Positions 9,697-19,522 of a stretch of 64,000 bases of DNA are shown in pieces. The number at the start of each line of letters is the position of its first letter. The first letter of the stretch is position 1. The stretch comes from Massilibacteroides sp. GTDB taxonomy: Bacteria > Bacteroidota > Bacteroidia > Bacteroidales > Tannerellaceae. The stretch spans positions 1-64,000 of the forward strand of contig NZ_JAQWCQ010000012.1 in the NCBI RefSeq assembly GCF_028705895.1, in the 5' to 3' direction. Made by a program: the position numbers and the translations under genes. The notes beneath the pieces are model-generated. The model was not told where the DNA came from. It saw nothing but the letters and a program-made list of their open reading frames with translations, and made no database searches.

Positions 9697-11532
9697 CTAT
9701 CTGTTACCTAAATCCTGATACAGAGTTTGAAGGATCGCTTTTCCTTTCTCAAGTCTGACGTTGCTGCCTGTTTGCGGTTGTTCCATTAATGGAGTGTTGG
9801 TGGTATTGTCATAAACCGAAGCACCGGTACTGTCAATCACTCCGAATCCATTGTTGAAACTGTAGAATATAGATTCCGGATAGTCCGGACTGAAAATATC
9901 CCGACTAAAGGTAAGGGCAGGATTAACGATGTCTAATTGTTTTAATAAGGTAGCGGCTATGTCTGTTTGATTAACTAATTTGTTGATTACAACTGGTTCT
10001 TTAATGGCTCCTCCGATCCATATACAAGGGATATGATAACGCCCGGGTTCGTATTCTTTTAATGTTTCCGGATAGCGGAAACCATGATCAGAGACAAATA
10101 CGATTAACAAGTCTTTCCATGCGGGAGTCTCCTTTATCTTATCCACAAAATTTCCTATACAGCTATCCGTAAATGCAACAGAATTGAGATAAGGATGATC
10201 TAAGCGTTGATATGGAACTTTAAAAGGTTCATGACTGCTTAAGGTTAGGAAAGTACAGAACCAGGGAGATTGTTTTTCTTTTACATTGAGAATGTCATCA
10301 TATAAATGCTCAAACGTGACATCATCGTTTGCTCCCCATTTACTCAACCGACTACTAATCGGAAAATCCACATCGGAGGTCAGTCGGTTATATCCTGAAT
10401 TGTAAAAGAAACTGCGCATATTGGTGAAATTGATATCACCACCGTACAAAACATCTGTACTATAGCCTTTCTCTCTCAAGCTTAAAGCAATAGAAGGAAG
10501 AGTCTGACTCTTTGACGGATATTTCATAATGGATGTTGTGGGTTGTGCCAGATAACCATTTAAGGCAGCAACTAAACCCCTGTCCGTACGGAATGAATTG
10601 GCATACATGTTACGGAATAGAACGCTTTCCTTGCTCAAACGGTTAAGGTTCGGGGTTATTCCTTTTTCACCCCCGGTAACTTCCACAACATTAGCTGAGA
10701 AACCCTCTAAGATAACTATCAGAATATTGGGCTGCTTTGTCTTTAATAGTGACACACTATCCGGTGTTGCTGTATGTTTGGGATAAAGAGGCGAGAACAA
10801 GGCTTCTCTTTTCTCTTCACTGAAAAATTGAAATTGAGATGAAAAGTCCTGTTGTTTGCTGAAAGAAGTCAATAAACTAAAACACGGATTAATCGCTGCA
10901 TGATTCAGGAATTGATCTTTACTGAAATAAACCATCCCTACATTAGCTGTAGAAGTGGTAACGCCCCCGCGTATGGCTATAAACATAAGTCCACCTAACA
11001 CAATGCTAACCGCTAATGTCTGCCATTTCTTTGTTGTAGATTCCTTTGGTAAAATCGGCAAAACGAACCGGTTAAACAACCAATAAATCAGAACAGCATA
11101 GATTATTGTGACGACAAACTGGACCAAAAAAGTAAGAATCGGAACGCTTGCCATTGCATTGGCCGGTGATTCAAGATAAAAGAATACAGTAGAATCAAGT
11201 CGGAATTTCCAATAGCCGTATAATGCTTCGTCCACAGTAAAGATCAAAGCGATTATTATTGCAATAATGGCAAAATAAACCTTTAACGTTGTTCTTATCC
11301 ATTTACTCCCGATCCAGATTGAAGCGATTGTTAATAAAAGAGGAATTACGGTCAGATATCCGGCCATAGTCATATCCAGCTTAAGCCCGTTCAATACCAC
11401 CTGAAGAAATTCCCAAAAGGAATGATTTCCCGCCAACTCATGATGATATAGGAGGAACAATGGTTTCTGAATCGCGAATACTAAAATCCAAGTAAAAAAC
11501 ACGCAGACCAAAAAAAGTACTCTTTTCTTCAT
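9697..11532 (-). CDS. LtaS-type sulfatase-fold membrane transferase
   Basis: A 611-residue inner-membrane protein with five hydrophobic segments in residues 1-200 and a periplasmic alkaline-phosphatase/sulfatase-fold domain. Metal and catalytic residues expected for the LtaS/phosphoglycerol transferase family are visible: Glu276 in ILEGF, Thr316 as likely nucleophile in SFRTDRG, and VSDHGFRYP near the C-terminus. Bacteroidetes lack lipoteichoic acid, so the product is more likely a phosphoglycerol or phosphoethanolamine transferase acting on an envelope glycan or lipid; that is inference. It follows the ABC-F gene by 49 bases and converges on the exporter gene with only 25 bases between. Confidence 0.85.
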   Translation of the reverse strand: MKKRVLFLVCVFFTWILVFAIQKPLFLLYHHELAGNHSFWEFLQVVLNGLKLDMTMAGYLTVIPLLLTIASIWIGSKWIRTTLKVYFAIIAIIIALIFTVDEALYGYWKFRLDSTVFFYLESPANAMASVPILTFLVQFVVTIIYAVLIYWLFNRFVLPILPKESTTKKWQTLAVSIVLGGLMFIAIRGGVTTSTANVGMVYFSKDQFLNHAAINPCFSLLTSFSKQQDFSSQFQFFSEEKREALFSPLYPKHTATPDSVSLLKTKQPNILIVILEGFSANVVEVTGGEKGITPNLNRLSKESVLFRNMYANSFRTDRGLVAALNGYLAQPTTSIMKYPSKSQTLPSIALSLREKGYSTDVLYGGDINFTNMRSFFYNSGYNRLTSDVDFPISSRLSKWGANDDVTFEHLYDDILNVKEKQSPWFCTFLTLSSHEPFKVPYQRLDHPYLNSVAFTDSCIGNFVDKIKETPAWKDLLIVFVSDHGFRYPETLKEYEPGRYHIPCIWIGGAIKEPVVINKLVNQTDIAATLLKQLDIVNPALTFSRDIFSPDYPESIFYSFNNGFGVIDSTGASVYDNTTNTPLMEQPQTGSNVRLEKGKAILQTLYQDLGNR

Positions 11533-11581
11533 AGGTGGAAAAACTAAAAAAAAAACAGATATAACTTGCCGAAAAACAGAT

Positions 11582-13210
<1,629 letters not shown>

Positions 13211-13230
13211 TTATTTACCTATTGAAAGTG

Positions 13231-13238
13231 CAAAGGTA
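13231..13238 (-). promoter_or_regulatory. -7 element for the ABC-F gene
   Basis: TACCTTTG on the minus strand matches the TAnnTTTG consensus; no convincing -33 TTTG is seen. The ATG follows about 33 bases downstream. Confidence 0.4.
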
Positions 13239-13305
13239 CAAAAAAACTAAGCGATAACATGTCTCTATATCTTGATGTCGGTTTTCTTTAGTCGGAAAAA
13301 TGCCG

Positions 13306-13313
13306 TAACTTTG
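13306..13313 (+). promoter_or_regulatory. -7 element for the alcohol dehydrogenase gene
   Basis: TAACTTTG matches TAnnTTTG, with a T-rich GTTTTC about 20 bases upstream (13281-13286) in place of TTTG. The ATG is at 13337. Confidence 0.45.
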
Positions 13314-13336
13314 AAAAATAACTTCAAGATGTTTCT

Positions 13337-14479
13337 ATGGACAACTTTATTTTTCAGAACACGACACGTTTGATTTTCGGAAAAGGAATGATTGCTGAAC
13401 TACCAAAGCAGATTCCGGCAGGTAAACGTGTACTTGTGACTTTTGGCGGTGGTAGTGTAAAAAAGAATGGGGTGTATGATCAGGTTATTACTAATTTGAA
13501 AGGATACGAAATAACAGAGTTCTGGGGTATAGAGCCAAACCCTGCAATAGAAACTTTACGTAAGGCGATAGCCCTTGGTAAGGAAAAGAATGTAGATTAT
13601 GTACTGGCTGTAGGAGGTGGCTCCGTGATTGACGGATCAAAACTGATTACTGCAGGTTTGCTTTATGAGGGTGATGCCTGGGACTTAGTGAAAAAAGGCT
13701 ATTCCGCAAACACGATTCCTTTGGGTACAATTTTGACTTTACCCGCTACAGGGTCAGAGATGAACAACGGCGCTGTTATCTCACGCTATGAGACACAGGA
13801 GAAGTATGCTTTCTTCAGTAACTTCCCTCAGTTTTCAATCCTTGCCCCGGAGACCACATTTACATTACCGGATTTCCAGATATCCTGTGGTCTGGCAGAT
13901 AGCTTTGTACATGTCATGGAACAATATATGACGTTTCCCGCCCAATCCCGCGTGATGGATCGATGGGCAGAAGGGCTACTCTCTACATTAGTAGAAATTG
14001 CTCCAAAAATAAAGGAAGACAAAAAGAACTATGATCTTATGGCTGATTTTATGTTGACCGCCACGATGGCGTTAAATGATTTTATCTCCATGGGGGTTAC
14101 GACAGACTGGGCTACGCATATGATTGGTCATGAATTGACCGCATTGCATGGTATTACTCACGGACAAACTTTAGCTATTGTTCTTCCGGGTACACTGCGT
14201 GTGCTGAAAGACCAGAAAAAAGAGAAGCTTGTTCAATATGGCGAACGTGTATGGGGGATTACGATTGGCAATATGAGTGAAAGAGCAGATCTGGCTATTC
14301 GGAAAACCGAAGATTTCTTCCATAATCTGGGGCTTGCTACACGTCTGAGTGACGTAAACGTAGGAGAAGATACAATTAAGGAAATCGAACGTCGCTTTAA
14401 TGAACGAAAAGTAGCTTATGGTGAAAAAAACAACGTAAACGGTACTTTAGCGGCTGAAATACTTAGAGCTTGCTTATAA
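13337..14479 (+). CDS. Iron-containing alcohol dehydrogenase, YqhD/BdhA type
   Basis: A 380-residue NAD(P)H-dependent aldehyde/alcohol oxidoreductase. The nucleotide-binding part has YGGGSVKKNGVYDQV-like (FGGGSVKKNG), IEPNPAIETLRKA and AVGGGSVIDGSK, as in E. coli YqhD. Metal ligands are in GLADSFVHVMEQY and in GHELTALHGITHGQTLAIVLP (Asp and three His). YqhD enzymes use NADPH to reduce short-chain aldehydes and butanal; the natural substrate here is not shown. It stands alone, divergent from the ABC-F gene, and ends at the terminator 14493-14540. Confidence 0.93.
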   Translation: MDNFIFQNTTRLIFGKGMIAELPKQIPAGKRVLVTFGGGSVKKNGVYDQVITNLKGYEITEFWGIEPNPAIETLRKAIALGKEKNVDYVLAVGGGSVIDGSKLITAGLLYEGDAWDLVKKGYSANTIPLGTILTLPATGSEMNNGAVISRYETQEKYAFFSNFPQFSILAPETTFTLPDFQISCGLADSFVHVMEQYMTFPAQSRVMDRWAEGLLSTLVEIAPKIKEDKKNYDLMADFMLTATMALNDFISMGVTTDWATHMIGHELTALHGITHGQTLAIVLPGTLRVLKDQKKEKLVQYGERVWGITIGNMSERADLAIRKTEDFFHNLGLATRLSDVNVGEDTIKEIERRFNERKVAYGEKNNVNGTLAAEILRACL

Positions 14480-14492
14480 GAAACAGGATAAA

Positions 14493-14540
14493 AGCGAAAA
14501 GGAACTATTCTTTTTTTTTAGATAGCTCCTTTTCGCTGTT
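14493..14540. terminator. Terminator between convergent genes
   Basis: AGCGAAAAGGA (14493-14503) pairs with TCCTTTTCGCT (14527-14537), with a T-rich loop. A T-rich tail follows on the plus strand; the gene on the minus strand ends immediately to the right, so it may serve both. Confidence 0.75.
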
Positions 14541-14544
14541 TTAT

Positions 14545-15027
14545 TTATGAAAAATCCTGATTTCTGCGTTCCATCCTTTTGGGCGCGAAGTTATGACCTC
14601 TCTTATGTTTCTTCTCAGAAAATAAAAGTTTTTGTTCATCTGTTAACTGCGACAATACCTCAATGCGTGATTTTGCTTTAATCTTTGCCAACTGATTTTG
14701 AATTTTAGAAATCTCATCAATGTTTGAATTAATATCATTCAAATTCGGTTTGTCTTCATTAATCAATGTCTGCTGATGTGCCTTTAATTCTTTGAGCTTA
14801 TATTTCAAAGGTTTTGTCTCCTTAATGCTTTTTATCCTTATTTCCTTGATCGCCTCTTTCTGTTTTTCTGTCAGGCTACTCTGGAAAGGATCCTGCATTC
14901 CTGTCTGTTCTTTACGCGGCCTATTGTCTTTCATCTGATCTCTATTGAAAGCCCTCTCCTGAGCAGAAACAGAAATAACCATTGTCATAGCTAAAACCAG
15001 AATAAATGCAACTTTCTTACTCTTCAT
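14545..15027 (-). CDS. Periplasmic LTXXQ-motif protein (Spy/CpxP-like)
   Basis: A secreted protein of 160 residues. Residues 1-22 form a signal peptide ending in SVSAQ. Two LTxxQ-type motifs are seen, LTEKQKEAIKEIR (about 52-64) and LTDEQKLLF (near 128-136), with a charged all-helical middle and a basic Arg/Lys-rich tail. Spy/CpxP proteins are small helical periplasmic chaperones or stress sensors; that role here is inferred from the motif. A single-gene unit. Confidence 0.75.
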   Translation of the reverse strand: MKSKKVAFILVLAMTMVISVSAQERAFNRDQMKDNRPRKEQTGMQDPFQSSLTEKQKEAIKEIRIKSIKETKPLKYKLKELKAHQQTLINEDKPNLNDINSNIDEISKIQNQLAKIKAKSRIEVLSQLTDEQKLLFSEKKHKRGHNFAPKRMERRNQDFS

Positions 15028-15422
15028 AACATGTTTGTTTTTATATAAATAATCATAATAATTTATCTCAATAAATTTGTAAGCTTACGTTTTACTTAGA
15101 CGATATAATTTCTAAAGGGTTTAATAGATACTTGTTGGCAGAATTAAATTTCTGCATTTCATGCCAGTCAAAAATCAATAGAATGAATAAAAAAATATAA
15201 AGGATATAATTGGAAAAATATCCTTTATTTTTCCGAAAATAACCTTTATATTTTTGGGGTTATTTTTACGTTGATTTTCAACGACGAAAATAAATCCCGG
15301 TTGGAAGGATAAATTAGTATATATTTACTCGACTCTATGGGGCTGACTAATTATCTGAATTTTAATTCTGCCAATGGGTATAGATAAATACTTTTACAGT
15401 TTTATAGGGTTTCTTTCGTCGT
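15028..15422. repeat. Non-coding 395-bp gap with inverted repeats
   Basis: No gene is evident. TTGGCAGAATTAAA (15135-15148) is exactly repeated in inverse orientation at 15361-15374. Between them lies a hairpin (ATAAAGGATAT 15198-15208 / ATATCCTTTAT near 15217-15229) and then CCGAAAATAACCTTTATATTTT. The outer flanks (TTAGACGA near 15096 and the inverse of TTTCGTCGTTTA near 15413-15425) match only loosely. The region could be a second, more diverged foldback element, or the 5' leader region of the LTXXQ gene. No recognised ncRNA. Confidence 0.4.
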
Positions 15423-17216
15423 TTAAGGTCGCCATCCGCCACCACCTCCTCCTGAGGAAACATTTCCAACTGTAGTTACTTTAGAGCTTGTTGTAAATGT
15501 GTTAGAAGTACTACCTTTAGTGTAAGTGGAACCTGTATAATAACCATTAAACTCGCTTCCGCCAGAAACCGAGCCTCCCGAATAGATTGTATATGTTGTA
15601 TTTGCAGATAGATTTGGACTGCTGAATAATAACGTCATCTGAGAAGAGTATGAGCGGGGTATTTTATAGGTTAAGATACTTTCTCCCTTTGTTGATTCGA
15701 TATGAATTAATTGTCCATTGCTTCCCGAACCACCATATTCTACAGAATACTGCGTACTGACAGAACTTGTCGGAGTACTGGTAGCACCTCCTGTACCAAT
15801 CACAATTCCTCCTGTTATCTTAAATGTGTTATTATCGCAATCAAATCCTTCTTCAGGAGAAGTTGAACCCGAAGAAATAACAACACCTCCTGCTATAGTC
15901 AGAGTCCCATTCGAGTCAATGCCGTCATTGGATGAACTGTAACAATAAATATTTCCACCATTGATTGTTATATTATCCGAAGCATTTATGCAATCATCAT
16001 AAGCGACTACTTCTATCGTCCCATTACTTATGGTGATGGTAGATTTGCTCTCAATGCCTTCAGCTTCTGTTTTCGAGGTTTTTACTGTAATATTCCCTCC
16101 GTTAATAATGATATCTCCGTCTGCCTTTATTGCCTTTGCTGCCGTATCGTCATTCCCATATCTGAATTGATCACCGGTTGTGGTAACTTTTATAGAACCA
16201 TTGCCAATGATTATTTTTCCGTCTGCATTAATTCCTTTACCTCCCGCACCACTACTGTTGATCGTTAAATTACCATTTGTTATTTCAAGGTTGTTATCAG
16301 TTTTGATCCCCGATGAGGATTTAATATCTTGCTCTTCTGAATCGTAATAAGCAGAGCCGGTCGTACTGATATTAATATCACCTCCCGAGATAATTGTATT
16401 ACCTGTACTTTTTATTCCTTTTGCCCCTTCGCCTGAAGTAGATAAAGTTATGTTTCCTCCTTCAATCTGTATATCTCCTTCTTCACTATTAATACCATCA
16501 TCTGTAGATACGATTGATAAGACTCCTTGTTTAATCAGACAATATTCTTTTGCATGTATTCCATCTTTATAAGCACTTTTTATACTGATATCCCCATCTG
16601 ATAGATTAATGTAATCATCACTGCAGATTGCGTGTTTATAGTATCCCTTGAGGGTTAGTGCCCCTTTGCCGGAGAAAACCAGTCCTCCTTCAGAGAAGAT
16701 TGTGCCTTTCTGATCTTCTTCACTCGCGGAATAAATATTGTTGTCAATCAAACGATTGGTGGACTCTCCAACTAATGATATCGTAGCTTGTTGTTTGCTC
16801 TGGTTGTTAATAACCGAGCCATCTGAACAGATGAGATTAACCCCATTTAATGCAATAGAAAACGGAGAGTTGCTGTATATTTTAAAAGAACCATCTGTAG
16901 AATAGCCATTAAGTACATACGTTATCTCTGTAGATATACTTGAATTAACCACAATCTTTGCTCCTGAAGTTGAAATGGAAACCCCCTTGTTAGAATAAGG
17001 ATTCTCCACAGAAACACTTTCGCCTGAAAATATAACTGTAACAGCATCTGTAAAGGTGGTATCTTTAGACGTTGCCTTGAAATCATCGTTGAGGTCGTTC
17101 TCATTTGTTGACGTGTTTGGTGTAGAATCGTCTTCAGTAATATCTTTGTCCGTACTACAGGCAGGATAGGAAATTACGACTGCCAAACACAGGAATATAT
17201 AATATAACTTTTTCAT
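15423..17216 (-). CDS. Lipoprotein with Cthe_2159-type beta-solenoid (carbohydrate-binding) domain
   Basis: A 597-residue predicted surface lipoprotein, lipobox YPAC at residues 17-20. The body from about 55 to 590 repeats a short beta unit of the form GNIxI/GGDIxI, about twenty times, with many Asn-Gly and Gly-Gly turns (for example GDITINGGNIT and NLTINSSGAGGKGINADGKI), consistent with a right-handed parallel beta-helix. This matches the Cthe_2159/DUF4353 family reported to bind acidic polysaccharides and calcium. The C-terminus ends SSGGGGGGWRP. It is the last gene of the VTC/DUF4956/DUF2490 unit, 12 bases after DUF2490, and is probably cotranscribed. Confidence 0.8.
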   Translation of the reverse strand: MKKLYYIFLCLAVVISYPACSTDKDITEDDSTPNTSTNENDLNDDFKATSKDTTFTDAVTVIFSGESVSVENPYSNKGVSISTSGAKIVVNSSISTEITYVLNGYSTDGSFKIYSNSPFSIALNGVNLICSDGSVINNQSKQQATISLVGESTNRLIDNNIYSASEEDQKGTIFSEGGLVFSGKGALTLKGYYKHAICSDDYINLSDGDISIKSAYKDGIHAKEYCLIKQGVLSIVSTDDGINSEEGDIQIEGGNITLSTSGEGAKGIKSTGNTIISGGDINISTTGSAYYDSEEQDIKSSSGIKTDNNLEITNGNLTINSSGAGGKGINADGKIIIGNGSIKVTTTGDQFRYGNDDTAAKAIKADGDIIINGGNITVKTSKTEAEGIESKSTITISNGTIEVVAYDDCINASDNITINGGNIYCYSSSNDGIDSNGTLTIAGGVVISSGSTSPEEGFDCDNNTFKITGGIVIGTGGATSTPTSSVSTQYSVEYGGSGSNGQLIHIESTKGESILTYKIPRSYSSQMTLLFSSPNLSANTTYTIYSGGSVSGGSEFNGYYTGSTYTKGSTSNTFTTSSKVTTVGNVSSGGGGGGWRP

Positions 17217-17228
17217 ATTTTTTCTTAT

Positions 17229-17933
17229 TTAAAAGGAATAAACGTAACCAAGTTCCATGATATATTTGTCTGTAGGTTCTTTTACATTCATCTCGTGATC
17301 ATAAATCCCGGATAGATTTAATTTATTTTTTTTGTCTATCTTATAAGCTAAAGACAACGTATATCTTAATGCGTCGAACTCATTTCCATCCGGATTGTTC
17401 AGCTGATAAAATGTCTCAATAGATGCAGAGGGAGTGAATTTGCATTTCGGAATATCGTAAGAAACTTTCAAGCGATTTTTCCAGGTCCATTCCGGATCCA
17501 TTTTGTAGGTGTCTATCTTTCCACTGCTTTTTATCCGGTCGCTGTCATCTTTATAGGTTCCTTGAACCCTCTCCCGTAAAGAGAATGTAAAGCGTTTCCA
17601 TTTTTGCTTTCCCTGCATCGAACCAATTAACCGATGTCTTGGTTGAAAATCGGTATATTCAAGATCATTGAAGTATTGGAATTGATAAGCAACACCAAGT
17701 TTTATATTCTTGATGATTTTGTAATCACCGCCAATCTTAATAGCCCAGCGCCCAACTTCATTCATGTTCTCACGCCCTCTGAACTCTAACTCTCCGTTGA
17801 TTTCCCATTTCTTTCCGATTGATTTTTCTACTCCAATAGTACTCCATATGCCAAAATCATCTGTAGTCTGTGATTTGATCATTTGCTGTATTAAGAAAAG
17901 ACAGACAATTATTAATAATATTCTATTGTTCAT
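17229..17933 (-). CDS. DUF2490 outer-membrane protein
   Basis: A 234-residue protein starting at ATG 17933 (MNNRILLIIVCLF...), which gives a proper signal peptide ending KSQ and leaves seven bases after the DUF4956 stop; ATG 17963 would overlap that gene and precede the signal with a charged run. The mature sequence has alternating hydrophobic strands (ELEFRGREN, GVAYQFQYFND, LSGIYDHEMN) and ends in YVYSF, as outer-membrane barrels do. DUF2490 proteins are barrel-like outer-membrane proteins of unknown function. The gene joins the VTC operon between DUF4956 and the beta-solenoid lipoprotein. Confidence 0.75.
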   Translation of the reverse strand: MNNRILLIIVCLFLIQQMIKSQTTDDFGIWSTIGVEKSIGKKWEINGELEFRGRENMNEVGRWAIKIGGDYKIIKNIKLGVAYQFQYFNDLEYTDFQPRHRLIGSMQGKQKWKRFTFSLRERVQGTYKDDSDRIKSSGKIDTYKMDPEWTWKNRLKVSYDIPKCKFTPSASIETFYQLNNPDGNEFDALRYTLSLAYKIDKKNKLNLSGIYDHEMNVKEPTDKYIMELGYVYSF

Positions 17934-17940
17934 TTTTTTA

Positions 17941-18597
17941 TTAATTGTCATTCGTGAAATCATTTGATTTGATGATGTTATCAGCCGTGTTTATTTGACT
18001 GTTATTATAATAATAGACTCTTACATAAGCTATATCTTTCAGGAAATCTATTTGCCCTATTTCAATTCTTTCTATAGACAAACCTGTACGGTTACGTAAA
18101 TCGTCTAACATTTCTTCTCGTTTTGCCGGAGTGATTAAATCTATCCGTTCATATATAATGAGTTTGCAAGCTGTATGATGTATTACCCGCGTTGTTTCCA
18201 ATATATAGAATGAGATAATAAAAATCAAATTAGTGGATAGAAGTTCAATAATGCTAACCTTGTGATTACTTAATGCGTTAATTACAGAAATACCAATTAT
18301 TGCAAAAAGATAAGTCATCTCTCTCACCGGAAGAGTATCTGTTCGATAACGAAGAATTCCAAAAATAGCAAAAAGTCCTAACGCAAATCCGACCTGTATT
18401 TTGACACTATCCAGTAGGAATATCATAAGAAAAATCGTGATGCTTACCATAAAAAAAGTAAATAAATAGTCTCGTCTTTGAGTCTTCTTATAATATAGAA
18501 AACAGATAATAATACCTGTTGTAATAAGATTAAATAAAAACCTGGTTGTTAATAACAAAAAGGCATCCGGATTGAAGAGATTCTCTATATTATTCAT
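17941..18597 (-). CDS. DUF4956 inner-membrane protein
   Basis: A 218-residue polytopic protein. Hydrophobic segments lie near residues 15-35, 45-62, 66-82, 95-108 and 118-135, followed by a soluble C-terminal part of about 80 residues (IIYERIDLITPAKREEMLDDLRNRTGLSIERIEIGQIDF) that looks like a small alpha/beta regulatory domain. LRYRTDTLPVREMTYLF after the membrane part is the best conserved stretch of the DUF4956 family as I know it. The start overlaps the VTC stop by 8 bases. Bacterial VTC genes very often carry DUF4956 as neighbour, so the two are likely partners. Confidence 0.75.
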   Translation of the reverse strand: MNNIENLFNPDAFLLLTTRFLFNLITTGIIICFLYYKKTQRRDYLFTFFMVSITIFLMIFLLDSVKIQVGFALGLFAIFGILRYRTDTLPVREMTYLFAIIGISVINALSNHKVSIIELLSTNLIFIISFYILETTRVIHHTACKLIIYERIDLITPAKREEMLDDLRNRTGLSIERIEIGQIDFLKDIAYVRVYYYNNSQINTADNIIKSNDFTNDN

Positions 18598-19351
18598 AAT
18601 CGAAAGATGTTATTTTATGTAGATATTTTAGTTTGTACTTGAAATTGTTTGTTTTTATTAATGCCGAGTTTTCCGTGAGTGACACTCCTATACAATATTT
18701 GCTAAAACCTTTTGGTTTAATCCTTAACGAATTGAGGTTATTCATAATGGGGGAAAAGGACGAATGCTCTTTTTTTATCTCAATAATGACAACTTCCGGC
18801 AAGAAAATCTTTCTTTGTGTTTTATTGTTGATAAAACATAGATTCAGATCAATCGTAACTCGTTCTGTTTTCTCTTTATTAATAAGTGTTATGCGATTAT
18901 ATTTACTGCATAATTTTGCTTCCAGAAGCATCGGATCGTAAGGTATGAGTGAGTACAAAAAAGGTAAGCCGTCTTCATTGATCAGATCCGTTTGATGGTA
19001 GTTAATTCTTGTTTTTTGCGTTACCCCTTTATTTGATTTTTTCTTTACTTCAAGAAAACATAGTTTTGAATCAACGTATTCGCGTGTGCGAACTTTTATA
19101 CGGTTTAATTTCCCGTTCTGATGGGCGCGATACATTTTATAATCCGGAGTGTCGAAATAAATCGTATTGTATTCGAAGATATTTTTATTCTTTATTTCCT
19201 GGATAAAATAATCCTGAGACAAAGAGGAGAACATTTGTAATAAATAGTCCCGAGGAAAAATGAATTTTTTGTCTGTACGCCTCATAAGGCGTATATTACT
19301 CATGTCTTTGAGTGATATACGCTCAAATGCACTGAAATCGATCTTTATCAT
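18590..19351 (-). CDS. VTC-domain protein (polyphosphate polymerase fold)
   Basis: A 253-residue protein with the TTM (triphosphate tunnel metalloenzyme) fold used by yeast Vtc4 to make polyphosphate from ATP. Start is ATG 19351, preceded by AAAGGA eight bases upstream; a longer reading to 19369 would need TTG. Tunnel residues seen: RRTDKKFIF (Lys28/29), YNTIYFDTPDYKMY (62-74), RIKVRTREY (R84, K86, R88, R90), FLEVKKK (E101, K103-105), ERVTIDL (R164, D168), EVVIIEIKK (E186, E191, K193) and GFSKY (K218). These cover the basic and acidic positions of active Vtc4, so activity is plausible. No SPX or membrane domain is fused; membrane tethering would need DUF4956. Confidence 0.8.
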   Translation of the reverse strand: MIKIDFSAFERISLKDMSNIRLMRRTDKKFIFPRDYLLQMFSSLSQDYFIQEIKNKNIFEYNTIYFDTPDYKMYRAHQNGKLNRIKVRTREYVDSKLCFLEVKKKSNKGVTQKTRINYHQTDLINEDGLPFLYSLIPYDPMLLEAKLCSKYNRITLINKEKTERVTIDLNLCFINNKTQRKIFLPEVVIIEIKKEHSSFSPIMNNLNSLRIKPKGFSKYCIGVSLTENSALIKTNNFKYKLKYLHKITSFDYE

Positions 19352-19391
19352 AGCTGTTCCTTTATCCAAATCGCTACTAAGATATTGGGTA

Positions 19392-19403
19392 ATGATATAT
19401 CAT
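19392..19403. promoter_or_regulatory. 12-bp palindrome upstream of the VTC operon
   Basis: ATGATATATCAT is a perfect dyad 41 bases before the VTC start codon, in an AT-rich leader without a clear promoter. It could be an operator. Confidence 0.25.
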
Positions 19404-19465
19404 AATATCAAATGTTTGCGAATCGGAGAAAATAGCTGCTGAAGCGACTTCTTAGGGAGATGAAA

Positions 19466-19505
19466 AGAAAAAGGCCGTCTCAAATATGTTGAGACAGCCT
19501 TTTGG
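19466..19505 (-). terminator. Terminator of the aquaporin transcript
   Basis: On the minus strand, AAGGC-T-GTCTCAA pairs with TTGAGAC-G-GCCTT around 19471-19502 and is followed by TTTTTCTTTTC. It lies 17 bases past the aquaporin stop. Confidence 0.8.
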
Positions 19506-19522
19506 AGTAATTTTTGTACTGA

